From positions 62,001 through 126,000 of the forward strand of contig JALJEE010001980.1 of assembly GCA_023231475.1 (NCBI GenBank): DNA of 64,000 nucleotides, read 5' to 3'. Below are positions 46,001-61,000 of this stretch, in pieces (position 1 is the first letter of the stretch; each line of letters begins with the position of its first letter). This DNA is from Seison nebaliae (Eukaryota; Rotifera; Pararotatoria; Seisonacea; Seisonidae). The notes beneath the pieces were generated by a model. That model did no database searches. It was not told where the DNA came from and worked only from the letters and a program-made list of their open reading frames with translations. A program made the translations under genes and the position numbers.

Positions 46001-49000
46001 AAGAATTGTGATCGAATCCTTAATCCGTCAACTAATACCATTCGAGATATCGATGACTTGTTAGAAGAATTGGTCGATGATTACCGGTCATCCGACGACG
46101 ATGATGACAGTGACAGTCAACATTCCAATATCGAATTGGAAGAGAGTATGGAAGAAGGTAAAACTGAATTATCAAGCCATATGGATAAATCGAACCAATA
46201 TTCTGGAATTGATGACGGTTGCATAGTAGAGAATATGCGAGAACATTTAGATAGAATTCGGTTTGCTGAAATTTTATCAAATGATCATATCGATCATATC
46301 GAGGAAGAAGATGAAATAATTTTAGGTAATGTTTCGATGGAATCAGATGAAATCAATTTAACATTTTCTAATGACAATAATAATAATAATAATAACAATA
46401 ATAATGATAATACAATGAGTGATATGAGTAAAGAAATACTTAACATTTCTCCAGAACATCAACCATCATATATTGATGTTAATACTTCATGTGGAAGTAT
46501 GAGTACATCTTCATCACCAACATTATCATCGTCACAATCCGAATCGCTAATTGCGACAACATCAAATCTGAATCCAAAAGAATTAACAACACCACCATCT
46601 CCATCAACACCATTACCTCCACTTCCGTATTCGCTTCAGGTTGACTCCACACGTAACAATGACGACATAAAGAAAGAAGTAGTAGAAGTAAAATCATCAA
46701 AGAAAACAGAAGTTGTAACGAGAACTGAAATGAGGAGAATTCAGTATTTTATTGAAGAGAAGAATATTTATAATCGTTCCATGATGCATGAATGTATCGA
46801 TTTGAATTTCGAAGACGACGAATATTCCACTTTATATACCGCATCTATATCGGACCATTCCGACAAAGAATCCATTCCAAACAATTCTCTGACTAATAAA
46901 AGTGATTTTGAGATGAAAATCAAACCGATGGAAAGCGAAGATTCGGAAAAGAATAAATCAGATTCTTGTTTGCCCACCGAAATTCTAAATGCCGAATTCA
47001 CTTCCTTAAATAACTCTTCCGAAAATTATTCACGTCGAAGTTTCGAAGATGATTGTGATTCTGCTAATGGCAAAAAGTTAATTAGCGACGTCATGGAGAA
47101 GGAGAAGGATCTCCATCAACTCACCATTTCACCAATGACGAATAATTCCAATGGAAACATATCTAATTCGATTGGAAATATAAATTCACATAATGAGTAT
47201 GATTTATATTCAATTCACTCATATTCCACTTCCAACACTTTCTCCTCTCCCATGAAGAAGAGTCAACCAGCAAATAATCATTGTGAAGATTTATCTCAAT
47301 TGAATGAAGAGAATCCACCCAAAATATTGACTGATTTTCGACATTCTGACGATTATGCCGCTTCCGATATTACGCAAATCAGTAGTGAATTCGATGCGAA
47401 TGATTTATCGCCATTATCGATGAGAGGAAAGAATAAATTGAACGAAAATTATGAAAACTTATCCATATCCTCATCGGAGAGAATATATGAAACCATCAGA
47501 AAATTAACTCCATCCGCTGCATCTCTATCCACATCGAATAACACGAAAATTAATGATTCAACAACTGCCATCGGACCCATTACTATAGTAAATAACGACA
47601 ACCAGAGCATCACATCTGAAACGACAGCAGATTCTTTTTATCAAATGGGTGACTTTCCCATTTCAGATCAACGTCAAACCAAATCATTATCAGATCTTCA
47701 CAATAATCTAAAAGAAAATTATCTTCCCAATAAATATTCGACATCACTTCCATTCGCTATTGACAGTTTGGAGAATCTTGCGAATGATATGAACATGAAC
47801 CAAGTTAAATTGAATGAGGTTGAGTAGAACTACACAAGTGTAATTCTTTACAATTAGTTGTGACTGAGAATTAACAAAAAATTTATAATTAAAAACAAAT
47901 TTCCATTCGAATGTTCCTTTCGTTACTTAATTCTAACTTTACCTAAACAAAAATTTTCAAACAAATCTTAACCAAAATTTTCTCATTAACCTTTTAAAAT
48001 AGTTTTATTTCTAATTTGCCAAAACAACAACCAAAAAAACAATTTCTTCCTTCAACCTTTCCACAACCCAAATTTGTTTCTATAAATATTATTAGCGAAG
48101 ATTTTAAGTTTTTTACAATATTTATCCTCATGTACTTGAACTTGTATGATAATGATGGACGAAAAAAAGACGAAAAATTTCGAGAACTCCCCGAAAAATA
48201 GGCGAGAAATAAGTTCAATTAAGTTTCTTTAGAATTACTCATTATTTCTACCTTGTTTTCCTTCGAAATTCCTTTTCCCTATATTCACGTAAGTTGAGTC
48301 TTCATGATATTACTGATTACATTTCGCGGTCATATCGATTCCTAAAATAACTGTGGGAAATCTCTTTTACATCTTCAGTGAGTGTTCGTCTTAAATTTCT
48401 TCTATTTGGAAAATTATCTATTTTGCTTATCTATTTATTTTCCTTTTATGTATTAGACTTATCTTCCTGTTCAATCCAAGTCGACATTTTACTCTTTCGT
48501 AATCTTCAGCAAACTGTTATCATAATTTCAATTGTTCTCATCTAATTCTGACATTCGTATGTCTATCCAAATTATCTTCAATCTCCTCATTTATAATATC
48601 AAACAAATCTAATATCAGCTGTAGGCGAAGGTGAAATAATTATTAGTCGATTAACCAAATTTAAAAAATTAACTAAAAACCGATCAATTCTAATCTGATT
48701 TCTATCATCATTTTCCTAACCTAATTTCTGTTCATATTTATTGTTATTCCAGGAATCAATCGATGAATGTACAATGACGATACACGAATCCCAATCGACA
48801 AAAGTTTGTTTCTTTTAACGTTCTATTTAGTGACATAACGAGATTTCATAATTTCTTATTTTTATAAGAATTTTTTGAACAATAATATTATTCTACTTTA
48901 GTTCCTAACCAACTTCTAGTTGGCAATTACTATTTCGTTATGGTAATTCAACGAATACTATTTAGGAATATGAATAAATTTACTGTAAACTCCCCTTTGG

Positions 49001-52000
49001 GAGAAGAAAGAAAATCGTTCACGGGAAACATTCCCGCTTCTCCGAACCGTTCTCATACTCATATCTATCACATTCGAACAACCTCACATCAAATTGTGAA
49101 TCGTTCTTGAAATAGGAACCGATCGTCAATTTTTTAATCGAAACAACTTTTCTAACGTAGTCGAATGATAATAAGAAATTGGAGAACCCTAATTTCCAAC
49201 ATCGATCAAAAGATGGCTCAAGTTCACGATTGTTCTTCCACCAAATATTCTTCCATTCGAAGCTTAATTGAAATATGTTTGGAATTCAATAATTTCCACA
49301 ATTGTCTCCGATAATTGAAGAAGAAAGAAGATTTCTTTTGTTCTCCAATTATCTGTCTGATATTATTATTCCAACGAATTATAAATAAGGAAAGTTTATT
49401 TGAAAATCAATTGATTTAAGGGAGAGGATATTTATTTAAAAGTTGCGTATAATTCGAATAGTAGAGTTTCTTGGAAAAGTGTTCGATTGAAGTCACTCTT
49501 CATTTCATCAAATGAAAAGGAAATTCCTTCCTGGCCAAATCTTACTCCATCGAATTATCAACGATTTATATTTTCAATGTGACTTCCTTGAATTGAAAGT
49601 CGATTTTTGAAGACTTTTCCGTATTTTCGTCTTACTTCAACAGTTGCCATTGTTTTTTTGTGGCATCATCGATAAAGAACGTTTTTCATTCATTTCTTAT
49701 TCTCACATGTATTATATACATATATGTTTGCTTCCATCACTCATATTTCCACGTAATGTGGATCGAATATGTTCAGTGTCGTATACATGTCTTCCTTTAT
49801 CGAAAATATTATTATATTTTCGTTTTACTCTTTTTTTGCAATTTCGTGAAAATTTTGAAAGAAAATGGAAAACATCAAATGTTTCCAAATGTAGATGACA
49901 TTGAATATGAATGAAATGAGGTGGAATTTATCGATCGTCATCTTTTTAGGTGGAAAAAAATCCATCATCAAACTTCCACAATTTTTTTTATTCTCAAGAT
50001 AAGTTTATCGGTCATTCATCTACACGATATCGCAACGGAGATCGTACCTTAAACGTTCATTGCTGTAAGCAAATGTTACTTCAAATATTATATCTTTTAA
50101 TAGCATCAGTGTTCTTCAAGATCATGTACGAGTTTGAGAGAAGTTATTGAGAGGAAATTTTTACAAACTCCAAAATGGTGAGCAAATGTTATCGTCATTG
50201 TCGATTGGAAATAAATATATGTTCGTTGTCAACGTCATTCTCATAAATACGTTTAACTCTGCCTCAGATGAAGATTTGTTTATGCAACAAAATGTAAAAA
50301 AATATATGTATATACGTATAATCTATATGTACATATCAGTACAATTATGTTACCTGAAATTAAATTTAAAAAGAGAATTGGATTGCACAAAATTATAATT
50401 TTGTTGTTGAAATGAAAGAAGTAGTTTCACATAAAAATTACAAGTTTTCTTTCATCAGTCGACTCTAATGTGAGGAAAACGGCCTAAAATAGGAGTTTGG
50501 TTAGAGTTCCCTATATTTTTTTTGTTGCGAATCGATAATTTTATGTAATCAATTTAATTAAAATATTGGTCATCATGGTGGGTAGAATAAGGTGACGAGA
50601 TATTATCCTAATAAACTAAATGATAGCTATCGTGATAATATAATCGATTTCTTTCATAAAAGAATCTCATTTCTTTTCAATAGAATCAACAAAGATTGAT
50701 CATTCTGAAAGGTAATTGAAATATTTCATAATTTCTGAAGTAAATGTTAAGTGTCGAGAATGATTATAATTATTGTGAAAGAGAATTTAAGTGAAAGAGA
50801 ATTTGAATAGATTCAACAATGTACTTCTTCCTATTCAGTTAAAGTTCGTTATAGTAAATTCGGTTCTATTCTCGACGTCTTCTTCACGTTTCTTTGCAAT
50901 TATCTGATTATCGAACACTTGAACCGGTAACTGAAAAATAATGACCAATGTATAATAAAAGAAATCGTTTCTTATTGAAAAAGAGAATTATAATAATTCT
51001 GTTAATTTCATATCTCATAATAATTTCTATTTGCTCGTTCTCCTCACATCGATTTGTTCGATTTGACACAAGATTATCGAAAGGAAAACCATTTGGCAGG
51101 TGCTGTTCCATAACAAATTAGTAGAATTTGTTTGACACGACAAATTAGATTAATAATATTTGAACGATTGGTGAATTGATGAAGGAAGCATGAATTATGT
51201 TGATTGTTGGGGAATGAATGGAAATAACATTAGAACTTATTCCGATCCAATGCAAACGAAACAATTATCAAATGTTTATAAACATTCGCATGAGGAAGTG
51301 TTCTCACTACCATCCGATTGGCATGATGAAATACAATCTTCATTAATAAAAGACGAAATGAATTTGAGAAAAGTTTTCGCCCGGAAATCTCCTGGAATTG
51401 ATCCTAAAAGAAATAAGAAGTTTTCTTTGTTGAATTCCTCCTCAACATCATCAACGACGTCTTTATCAATCGATTATTCATCGTCAGACGAAGTAAGAAT
51501 TGGAGGAAGTACAAATGATTGTAATTGTAAGAACAATAAGAACAATGTTGACAGTTTAAACATCAACTCGTCAGATAATTCTTGTCAGGCCAACAAGAAG
51601 TATAATGATAATTATTGGACGTTAAATAAAATGAAGGAGAATAAAATTCTCTCACAATCAATTGCATATAATCATCAGTTGAATAGGACAAATATGTCGA
51701 ATATTGACAATCAACAATTTTCATCTGATAATGATACATTCTCATCAATGGATGATGATGATGCTTCCTCCACCTCTAAAACCAAATTTTCCTCAACTAC
51801 TTCTTCTTCCCAATCCTCTTCTTATTCATCTAATGCTCAATGTGTTACCAACGTCTTCAATCAATCTCTGGCTTCGTGGTACTCATCATCTCGTTACAGC
51901 AATATTGAAGAAATGCCTTTCAAAATTTATGCCGATCAACGACAGAATTTTAAACACGACAATCGCTATTTTTCCACTTTGCCTTATTATCAGTCGAACG

Positions 52001-55000
52001 AAGAATTGAACGAATCATTTGATGAGTCCCAGTATTCTCAAATGAGCGAAGAAAATCCGTTAACTCGAATTGAACATTCTCCCGTCTTTTCATCGAGAGC
52101 TGATCCACAACCTCAGATCGGTACCAAACTAATTGATGGTGTCATTCATGGAAATAAGTGTAAGAATGAGGAGGATTCATCATTTTCTCATTTTAATGTT
52201 AGTTCAAAATTAGAAAAACATTTTATTGCACCTAAGGGAGTTCCTCATGCAAAATCGAGAGAAAAGAAATCTTTCAATTACAAAGTTAGCGAAATTTGGT
52301 AATCGACCGAAAATTTTGTTGATTACGCACGTAATATTTCTCAATGATTTGAGCCTTCAAATATTGAGAGTTATGCACATTTATCTGTGGTCTCGTTTGT
52401 GAGAGAATTGACAAACAAAAAAATGAAAACTGGAATAGCTTGGTGCTAAATATTATCGATTATATCATTATTCTTTCTCTCATTCACTACCAAGTCCTTC
52501 TCCTTTCCTAAACTCCATTGGCATTAACTAAAATTGTATCGTTCCTATTGATTTGCTGCCACTTATTCCCATTATAAGAAAATGAATAAAAGGAAAGTTT
52601 TCGTTCTTGCCATTTCCTACTTTGCTACAAGTAAGTAGTACTTACAATGAAATATGGAAGATATTGAACTACTATAATTGCAAGATTGTTCAAGTTCAAT
52701 CGACATCCTTCCAAACATAATAGTAAATTTAAAATTAGTTTTCATACCACCCATAATTTGTCTAAAGTGTATGTGAAACATATACCAAACGAAATATAAA
52801 GACACAATAATCCGATAACGTAAAAGTTTACAATTTACAATAACCGAAAATGGTCTTTCTAATTAATAAAACGAATGAAATTAATTAATATAATAGACAT
52901 AAAAATATGATTTAATGTTGCATCATATCAACGATTATTGCCAACTATATTTTTTATAAATTTATTAACCTTCTCCTTCACTTCAACATCAATAATCGTC
53001 AAATTGAGATGTAGAAAAAATATTTTTATATATAATAATTATTATAAAATTCTATTAATAAAAATCAAATTAATTTCATATTATTCTTTCCATTTCAGAT
53101 GCAACCGAACCATGTCCACGATTTATGTGAGAAGAAGCAAATGGAACGAGACCATCGAAGTGATATTAACTCAGTGTTGAAAGAGTTAGAGGACGGAATC
53201 AGTCAAAATGGACAGTCGATGGACATTCAATCTTTCCGATGTAAAATACGTGACGAGAAAATTGAAGACAATTCTGAAAGGGGTCAATGTCAGTCCATGA
53301 AAGAGAATAAAGATGATGAAAATGATTGTAACGAGGAAGTCGATGAATATTCATCTTATACGAATTCCAATTCATACTCACCTGAATGTTCGGAGAAGGC
53401 CGTTCAATTCGATTCACTCGTTATTCGAACTAAGGAGAAAAATCAAATTGTTCCCAACATAATTAGTTAGTGTTTTCTTTTCATCTATTCGGTAGTTGTG
53501 AATGTAATTTGTGAATAATCATTGTCAATGTATCATTTGCATGTTAGCGTAATCGTTATCGTAAGATGTTAATGGCCACTCCGACTGCCAGTCGTATAAT
53601 ATTAAACAAATAAACTTTTATCATAAATCATGCTGATAGATGATATTTTAAGAAAGAATTTCCTTCCAAAGAAATTTATTGATATTTAACATATAAACAT
53701 TATGTAATATATCATTATCATCAATTTAACTCTTCTTCTTCACATTCCCCAACAATCCTAATTGACATGTATTCCCAGTCTGTCTATTTAGTAGAAAGAT
53801 TTTCTATTTAGAACAAAATTGTTTCAGAACATTTCTTCTCGAAATTAGCAGAAACATTTTATCAAAAGAAACTTTCCCCTTTATTACTGGAAAAGAAGAC
53901 AAATGGAAAGTAAACGATTCGATATTTACTTCAAATGGAAATAGATTCCATTGAAATCAACATCTCCTGTTTTTATTTAACTATTCATTCGGTGGAACTT
54001 CTTCCAGTTTAGAAGAAATCGTTAAATTTCCATTATTCGATTTGGTTCCACTTGTTCATCAAATATTGTTTTATCGCAGAACAATTCTTTCCATACTTCC
54101 CTGGTATTTCATTGAAATTATTTCCCGTTTAAACATCTCAAAATTATATTTCAATTTGAAAAAATCAGAAATTTTCCATTATCTCTCCAGACATTCATTC
54201 TAAAGTTTAATGACATTCGAACTAATAATCAGCTCAATTAGCCTTAAGAATCACATAATATTGTAAGATTCATCATTTCACCATAGTAAGATTCCATATG
54301 AGAGAGACTGGTAATGGTAAATTAATTTAAAGTTGCATCAAGTGTTTTCAACGACCAATTGGTATGAAAGAAGTTGATAATAAAACTTAATGTCATATAA
54401 TTTTATTAAAATATGAATAATTCAATTATTTCCGTTCTTCTATGCGTCTATGTTACAATCATTCATATTATTGTTCATCTGCATTTGAATTCAACAATTC
54501 AACGAACAACAACAACAGCAACAACTTTCTCTGGTTGATTAATAGACATATGGATCAAAAAAGTGTGTGTGAATGAATGAGGGAAAGGTCGAATAGAATT
54601 AATAGACAATTGGACAACCTTGATGGAATTCAATTGTAGAGTTTCACGTTTTGCACAATGTGAGCGAACACAACTGTTTTCTAATGATTCATATAACCTT
54701 CATAACATGAAATTTAAATTTAGTCGACAAAAGAATTATGTAACTGGAATATGAATAGAGTGATTCGACAACTTTCGTCATAAAATTACAGATGATTTAG
54801 TTATAACATCCTGGAACAATGGTGCACCATGTTCATTATAAGTCGCCGTTCTTTCCAAACACTGTATTATTAGTAATAAAACCGAACAGGAATTTACGAA
54901 GTACTTGTTCATTTTACATATGGAGTCTCAATTGCAGTAGTTGGAGAAGAGAACTCCTTCCTCCACTACATCTCACTATGTAAGAAGAAATGGAAGGTGA

Positions 55001-58000
55001 TGGAGAATTATGTGTTATTATATCTCAAATCATTTCATTATTGTTGTTGTTGCAGTTGTTCTTATGATAATAAATTCTCTTGTTTTCCAGTTGAGAAAGA
55101 AATGGAAAGAAATTAATCTGAATTATACGTATTTCGATGTCCCAATTCAACTAAAATCTTTTTCTTCCTCTTCTTACCAAATGACATAGTTCATGTACTT
55201 TCCCTACTACCATAATAAGGAACAATAGAATGCAATTGATCGGAAGTTGTTTAAGCAAACAACGGTTAATTTCACGGAAAAGCTCTCAGGTAAATTGTAT
55301 CCGCAGAAGTTGAATATAATCCATTTATACAAATGTTTCCCTTAAGTGTATCAATCAATGTTGTTATGTAGACCTATTAACTTCCTTTTTAAGCCGAGTG
55401 CATGATGGTCGAAAGACTTGGGAAAATTCTCTGACTTTTATTATATTCGAATGTGAAGTGGTCGTTGAAGTATCATTGATTGCTTTCCGTGCACCAATTT
55501 GATGTTGAATTCATCTAGGAATTGAATTCATACCAATGACACTACAAATTTCTAGTTTAATTAGTAGAATAACTCGATTGCTTTAAAATTTCGAGTTTAA
55601 AGTGTCTGTAAATGGAGTTTGTAACTGAATTACAATTACAACCTAAATTTCCTGCCACATACTAATGATTCTATTGAATTATATAGAAATAGAGAACAAT
55701 CAACATTTAATACGTCTCTCATTAATTTTCTGGAATTCCATCAGAAATTATTGGAAGATTTTTCATGGGTAATTTTTTAAATATTTCATCGGTTCCCTAA
55801 TGACCTGTATGATGGAAGAATTAAATGATGCAAGAATTACATAATCAGAAAGATCATTAAATTCGATTTATTTTTTCTATTTTAATTCGAATGAATATTT
55901 CATTTCGGGTTCATTTTCTGCCAAAAAATAATTTCCCTCATATGGACAATCCTCGACGAAAAAACTTATTTCGATTTACAAGAGACAATTTTTGAAAATT
56001 ATTTCTCTCTCTTCTTTTCTTTCATACTATTTCCGTCATCATTCTTTCATTTTAACATAAAAGTTTCCATTAATTAATCCTAAAAAACTAGATGAAACTG
56101 TTTGGAAATGCATTAATATTGTAATATTTATTTATATTTATTATTCAATTATTGATGAAATGATTTATGTTCTATATATGTTTTAAATATGTTCTATTTC
56201 TCATTTGCATTTAGAAACGGTTCTCAAGTAAAACCCAAATGAATAAAAACAAATCTAATTCGGAAAATGTTTTCATAGGAATTGTATTATATTGAAATTA
56301 TTTAAATGAATTAAAATGATAAACGATATGATTTTTGAATTCAAAATAGTTAAATAGTTTTGAAAAAAAAATATAATTCATTTGTGGTTCATTCCAACAT
56401 TTTACTTATCTTATTTTGGTTCCGTCAATATCTTTTAATTTCTTCTTATTCAATAAATTACATAATGATGTTGACCAATAATGAACTTTGAAAAGAGACG
56501 GTTCCATTGACAATATTTTTTCTTCTTACTTCAACAGTTCTTACTGTATTTTTCACTGAACAACTGGAAAATTTTTTCCATTATCTTGATGGTCCGGGTC
56601 TCATATGACATGATGTTAAATGACTTTTCATAAAGATAATGGGTATCATCGATGTGATCACGTTCTGTACTTGTTATGGTGAGAGGGATGAACTTTTGTT
56701 CATAGATTAATTTCATCAAATTAGATATTATTTCAACGTTGATCCGTTAATATAGCGTCAACGATATTTTTCATAGTGTCCATTGTAGTTTGGTCATTTC
56801 ACGTATTTGTATGAACTTTTCATAGAGACGTTCGAATCCTGAACTTTTTTTGGTTTATGAACAATTTAATCTTGATAACATCACTTATTTCATTTGTGAT
56901 TGAGAGAACGTAAATAAGACGATATGAGATACGTACAACGCTTAACGAAATTGAAAGAAATCTCGTGTTTATCAAACCATTTGGCATAATTCATTCTTCA
57001 GTTTCTTTCATCATATTGATCTTTATCGAGATAATCGAACTATTAATCGCTCCAATTTATTGAAGAGAATAATTATCTATTGTTTACTTTGATATGAAAA
57101 CAAGTCCAATATACATCTCTATCATGTAGGATTAGACAAATAAAAAAGTTTTTTTTTGAAATAGAACGGCTCTAGTCCGTTTCTCCTCCTCAATGGACTG
57201 ACGACGGTTGAAGGAACATATTAATATCGAGATTAACCACATACTCTTAAGATAAACAATATATTAATTATTTTCTTCATCAGATGATGGTTTCTCTTGT
57301 GGACATGATGACGATATACGGTCGCGGCAGACGGTAGAAAACTCGACGTTCACCCACTCGCTCCATCGTTCCACATCTGATTCTCTTGGAAATAGCAAAA
57401 TCGATACGGAAAACGAGAAACATTCGGATAATGAACAATTAAGAAATATATCGAACGCTTCGACATTCTCGACGTCATCTGACAAAATATCGATCACTTC
57501 TATTTCTGATAATTTCACAGATGAAATTTATTTTCGAAAGGATCTCGTTCAACATCCACATCAAAATCAATCTACTCCAATTCAAAAGTTAAATCTTCAT
57601 CCACATCAAATAGTAGAACATCGACAAGAAGGAACACAAGAATTGTTTGATGCTATTCCAATGACAATGAATGAAACAATTGTCACAGAAAGAGTAACTC
57701 ATTCTCTCGTGAAAGAAGAGTATGTTAATGATCATTCTGAATCATCACTACTTCCGCTCGGCGATGGAGACATTCATCAGTTAGCAGATCCTGAAAAATA
57801 TGAAACGAATGAGATTGTTGATGACTCTTCAATTGCTGATTCGAATTCATTGAGTAAACTTAATGAGAATGTTAACGGAATTCCAATTGGAATTGGTGAA
57901 TGTGGCCTGCCGGAAACTGTCGACTATAAAGTTGGCCATTCGATTGGAACTAACTTTAGTGAGACACTTCGTTTTGTTCAACCTGATAATTATTATTTGA

Positions 58001-61000
58001 TCAAAAAGGAAATTCATTCAAACCGACCACGTCCAAATGATCAATTAATTGACAAAAACATTCAAATTCCAGAAAATAAATATCTCTTCCTTTCTTCACA
58101 TGTCACCACGACCACATCCGCAATAACTAGCACGAGTGGAACGACGAAAACATCTCATCCGACCAACAATATATCTGAATTGATTTTCACTTTTGATGAT
58201 ATTGAAAAACATCATCTACCTTATCAGATTCATGAGAATAATGAATTAATCAATTCAAAAAAAATCATCAAACATCAGCCAATACCGGTTGTGAGTGATA
58301 GTGCTACTGGAAATCTACCACATTCGTACAGATATCCCAAATTCACATCAAGAGTGAACGAACCTAAAGAGAGTGACGATAATGATGATGGAAATGTCAA
58401 AGATTCCGGTATTGGTACTACAATGAATATATCAAGTCAGAAAGAGTCGGACCTTATCGATTCGATGTTTAATGAGAGACATTCGTTGAATGAAAAGGAG
58501 AATGTTGAAAATAATGAAAAAATTATTCGACCTCCTACCCGGAGACAATTCTATTCGAATCATAATCAGAAAACTGATTATGACGATGATTCCTCTTCAT
58601 CAAACAAACCTCGGGAAAATCACAATGAAACGACAAACAACTATAGTAAGATTTATGAGGGAATTCGAGTTTATAATTCTTATGAGGAGAATAATAGAAA
58701 CTTGTTAAATGAGGAAATCTCACCTCGTCGTCGACAAGATGAGAAAAGACGTCGATCAAACGAATCGTTTACAGATTTGAATGAACGATATCATCATGAA
58801 CAACGAGAAGAAGAGAAAGAAGAATTTCGAAGGAAATGTGAAGAAGACAAGAAATTAAAAAGGAAAATTCATTCTTCTGTTGATGATCATCTAAACGGAA
58901 ATAGACAATCGTCTATAGAGGGAGATAGGAAGCCATATGTCTACTATTTGACAAGACCGGAAGAGAATTTGAGAAGACCATCAATTGACCAAATGAAAGA
59001 GACGTCACCGAATAATCGAGATTATCTGCAATTGGACGATTTGGAATTACCAGTGAGATTATATGCAAAAGATGAAGAATTCACTCAAGAGAAATTCGAA
59101 GAACGAGATGTTTGTACTCATACGTTGAAAGAAGAGAAAACTCTTTGGAAATCATCAAAGAGAGCATCAGCGAAATCATTAAAAAGAAATCGATTTTCCA
59201 GTTCCTCCTTATTGAAGAGATCTAGTCGAAGTTTGAATCGATTATCCTTCATAAAAAATCGTTTACAATCAAAGAATGAGAAACGAGTTATTCCTTTGTC
59301 ACCGCCACCTCCACCATTACGTACCGTGTCTTTACAACCACAACAATTACCGAACAAATCAATTGAACATTATTTGACGGAAGATGAATTGAATTCAATT
59401 AATAATGAAAACCGTCAATTCATTCAACAAGCTAACGAAGAAGCGAAATTAGTTGAAGAGAAAATTAAGAGAACAGACGAAGATATCGAGAGATTAAGAA
59501 ATGATTATGAACAGAACGATCGTAAACGATTAATTGAAGAAGAGAGACGACAGGCGTTCGAACGTCAAGAAAATGAACGTGAGATGAAATTGTTGGTTGA
59601 GTTGGCGGAGAGGAAGAAAATGGAGAAGGAGAGAATTGATTATTCTTATGAAGATCTCAATCGATTGAGGAAAGAAGCGGAATATCGATGGAAAAATAAT
59701 TTGGAACGACAAGAACAAAAGTTTCGTCAAACGTGTGAGATGGAAAAAGATGAGAATAATATTCGCACGCATCTAAAGAGATCGAATGCGTCCGTCCGAA
59801 GACGAACAAAAAATCAAAAGAAACATCAAATGGAAAAGGAGTTACATAATGTTCGTCGAAACGAACGAATGTACAATCAGAATGATAATCAATCGTTACA
59901 ACTCGTTCGACCATTAATTTTGATGACTGAGAATGTGGAAGATCGTCAAGTCGTTACAAATAAAGTTACGAAACGACGAATTGAAACGACTAGTATTACC
60001 CCAACGAAATCCAGCAAACCCATGTTGATTTCCAATGGATCACAACAACAATTAAATAACAATCAAGCAGATATAGACAAATATCACAAATATTCGACGG
60101 AAATTCAGCAGACAACTCCTCGACCAATTCGTCGGGAAGAAGAAAAACCGATTAAAAGATCAAGTTCAAAATCGAAAGGAAGGAATTGTTTATCGCCTTG
60201 TTCCATCCGATTATTCTCGAGTGGAAAAGGAAAAAAAGAAATGAAAGAAATAAAATATGTGAATAATCCTTCTCATCATTATCAGTCAGATCAACCCGAA
60301 CAATTGAAAACGATTGAGAAAAAAAGAGAATTGGAAAAACCAGTCGTCAAAATTAAATATGAACCACAAAATATGGAGAACATGCCGAACAATATGTCTT
60401 TCGTCTCGTTAAATAAAAATTTGATAAATGATAATTATGATCATTTGCACGAATGTAGCATGCGATCATTGAAACAGCCGAACGAATTTTTCAATTATTA
60501 TCTCACTAAAGATGCCAAGAATAAAAAAGAATCCAATTATGATGTACTCCACAATTGCAATTCGAAAAGTTCAAGGAATATTGATAATCATCATTCTCCA
60601 ACTCTCTCCTCTTCATCTAATAACACTTTGTCAACTACCTCACCTTCCCTTGTTCCTACGTCGCCCTCATCTACTCAGTCATCGTCCGACAACGATCTCT
60701 CAACGAAACGAGAAAGTGAAAAGAAAAAAGCCAAAACATTCCAACGACCGAATATCATGAAAATCTTTCAAGAAAATGTTCGACGCATAGAAAAGGAGGC
60801 GCAAGAAATGAGCAATTTTTCAGCTGCAAACTCTTTGAATGTAACGACGATGAAGGACGATGTGTCACCCACTAATATCATCAATTATTCCAGTGGAGTT
60901 GATAGTGAAGAATCGTGGAATAAACCATGTACCAAACAGAAAGGATGTAGGAATCGTTTAGATGATAGAATTTATTCACTTGGTGGATTCTCATCAGGAT

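Noticed and set aside
57264-57518. Minus-strand 84-residue frame
   Set aside because: Antisense to the start of the 57284-62046 exon, which has a proper acceptor and a long open frame.
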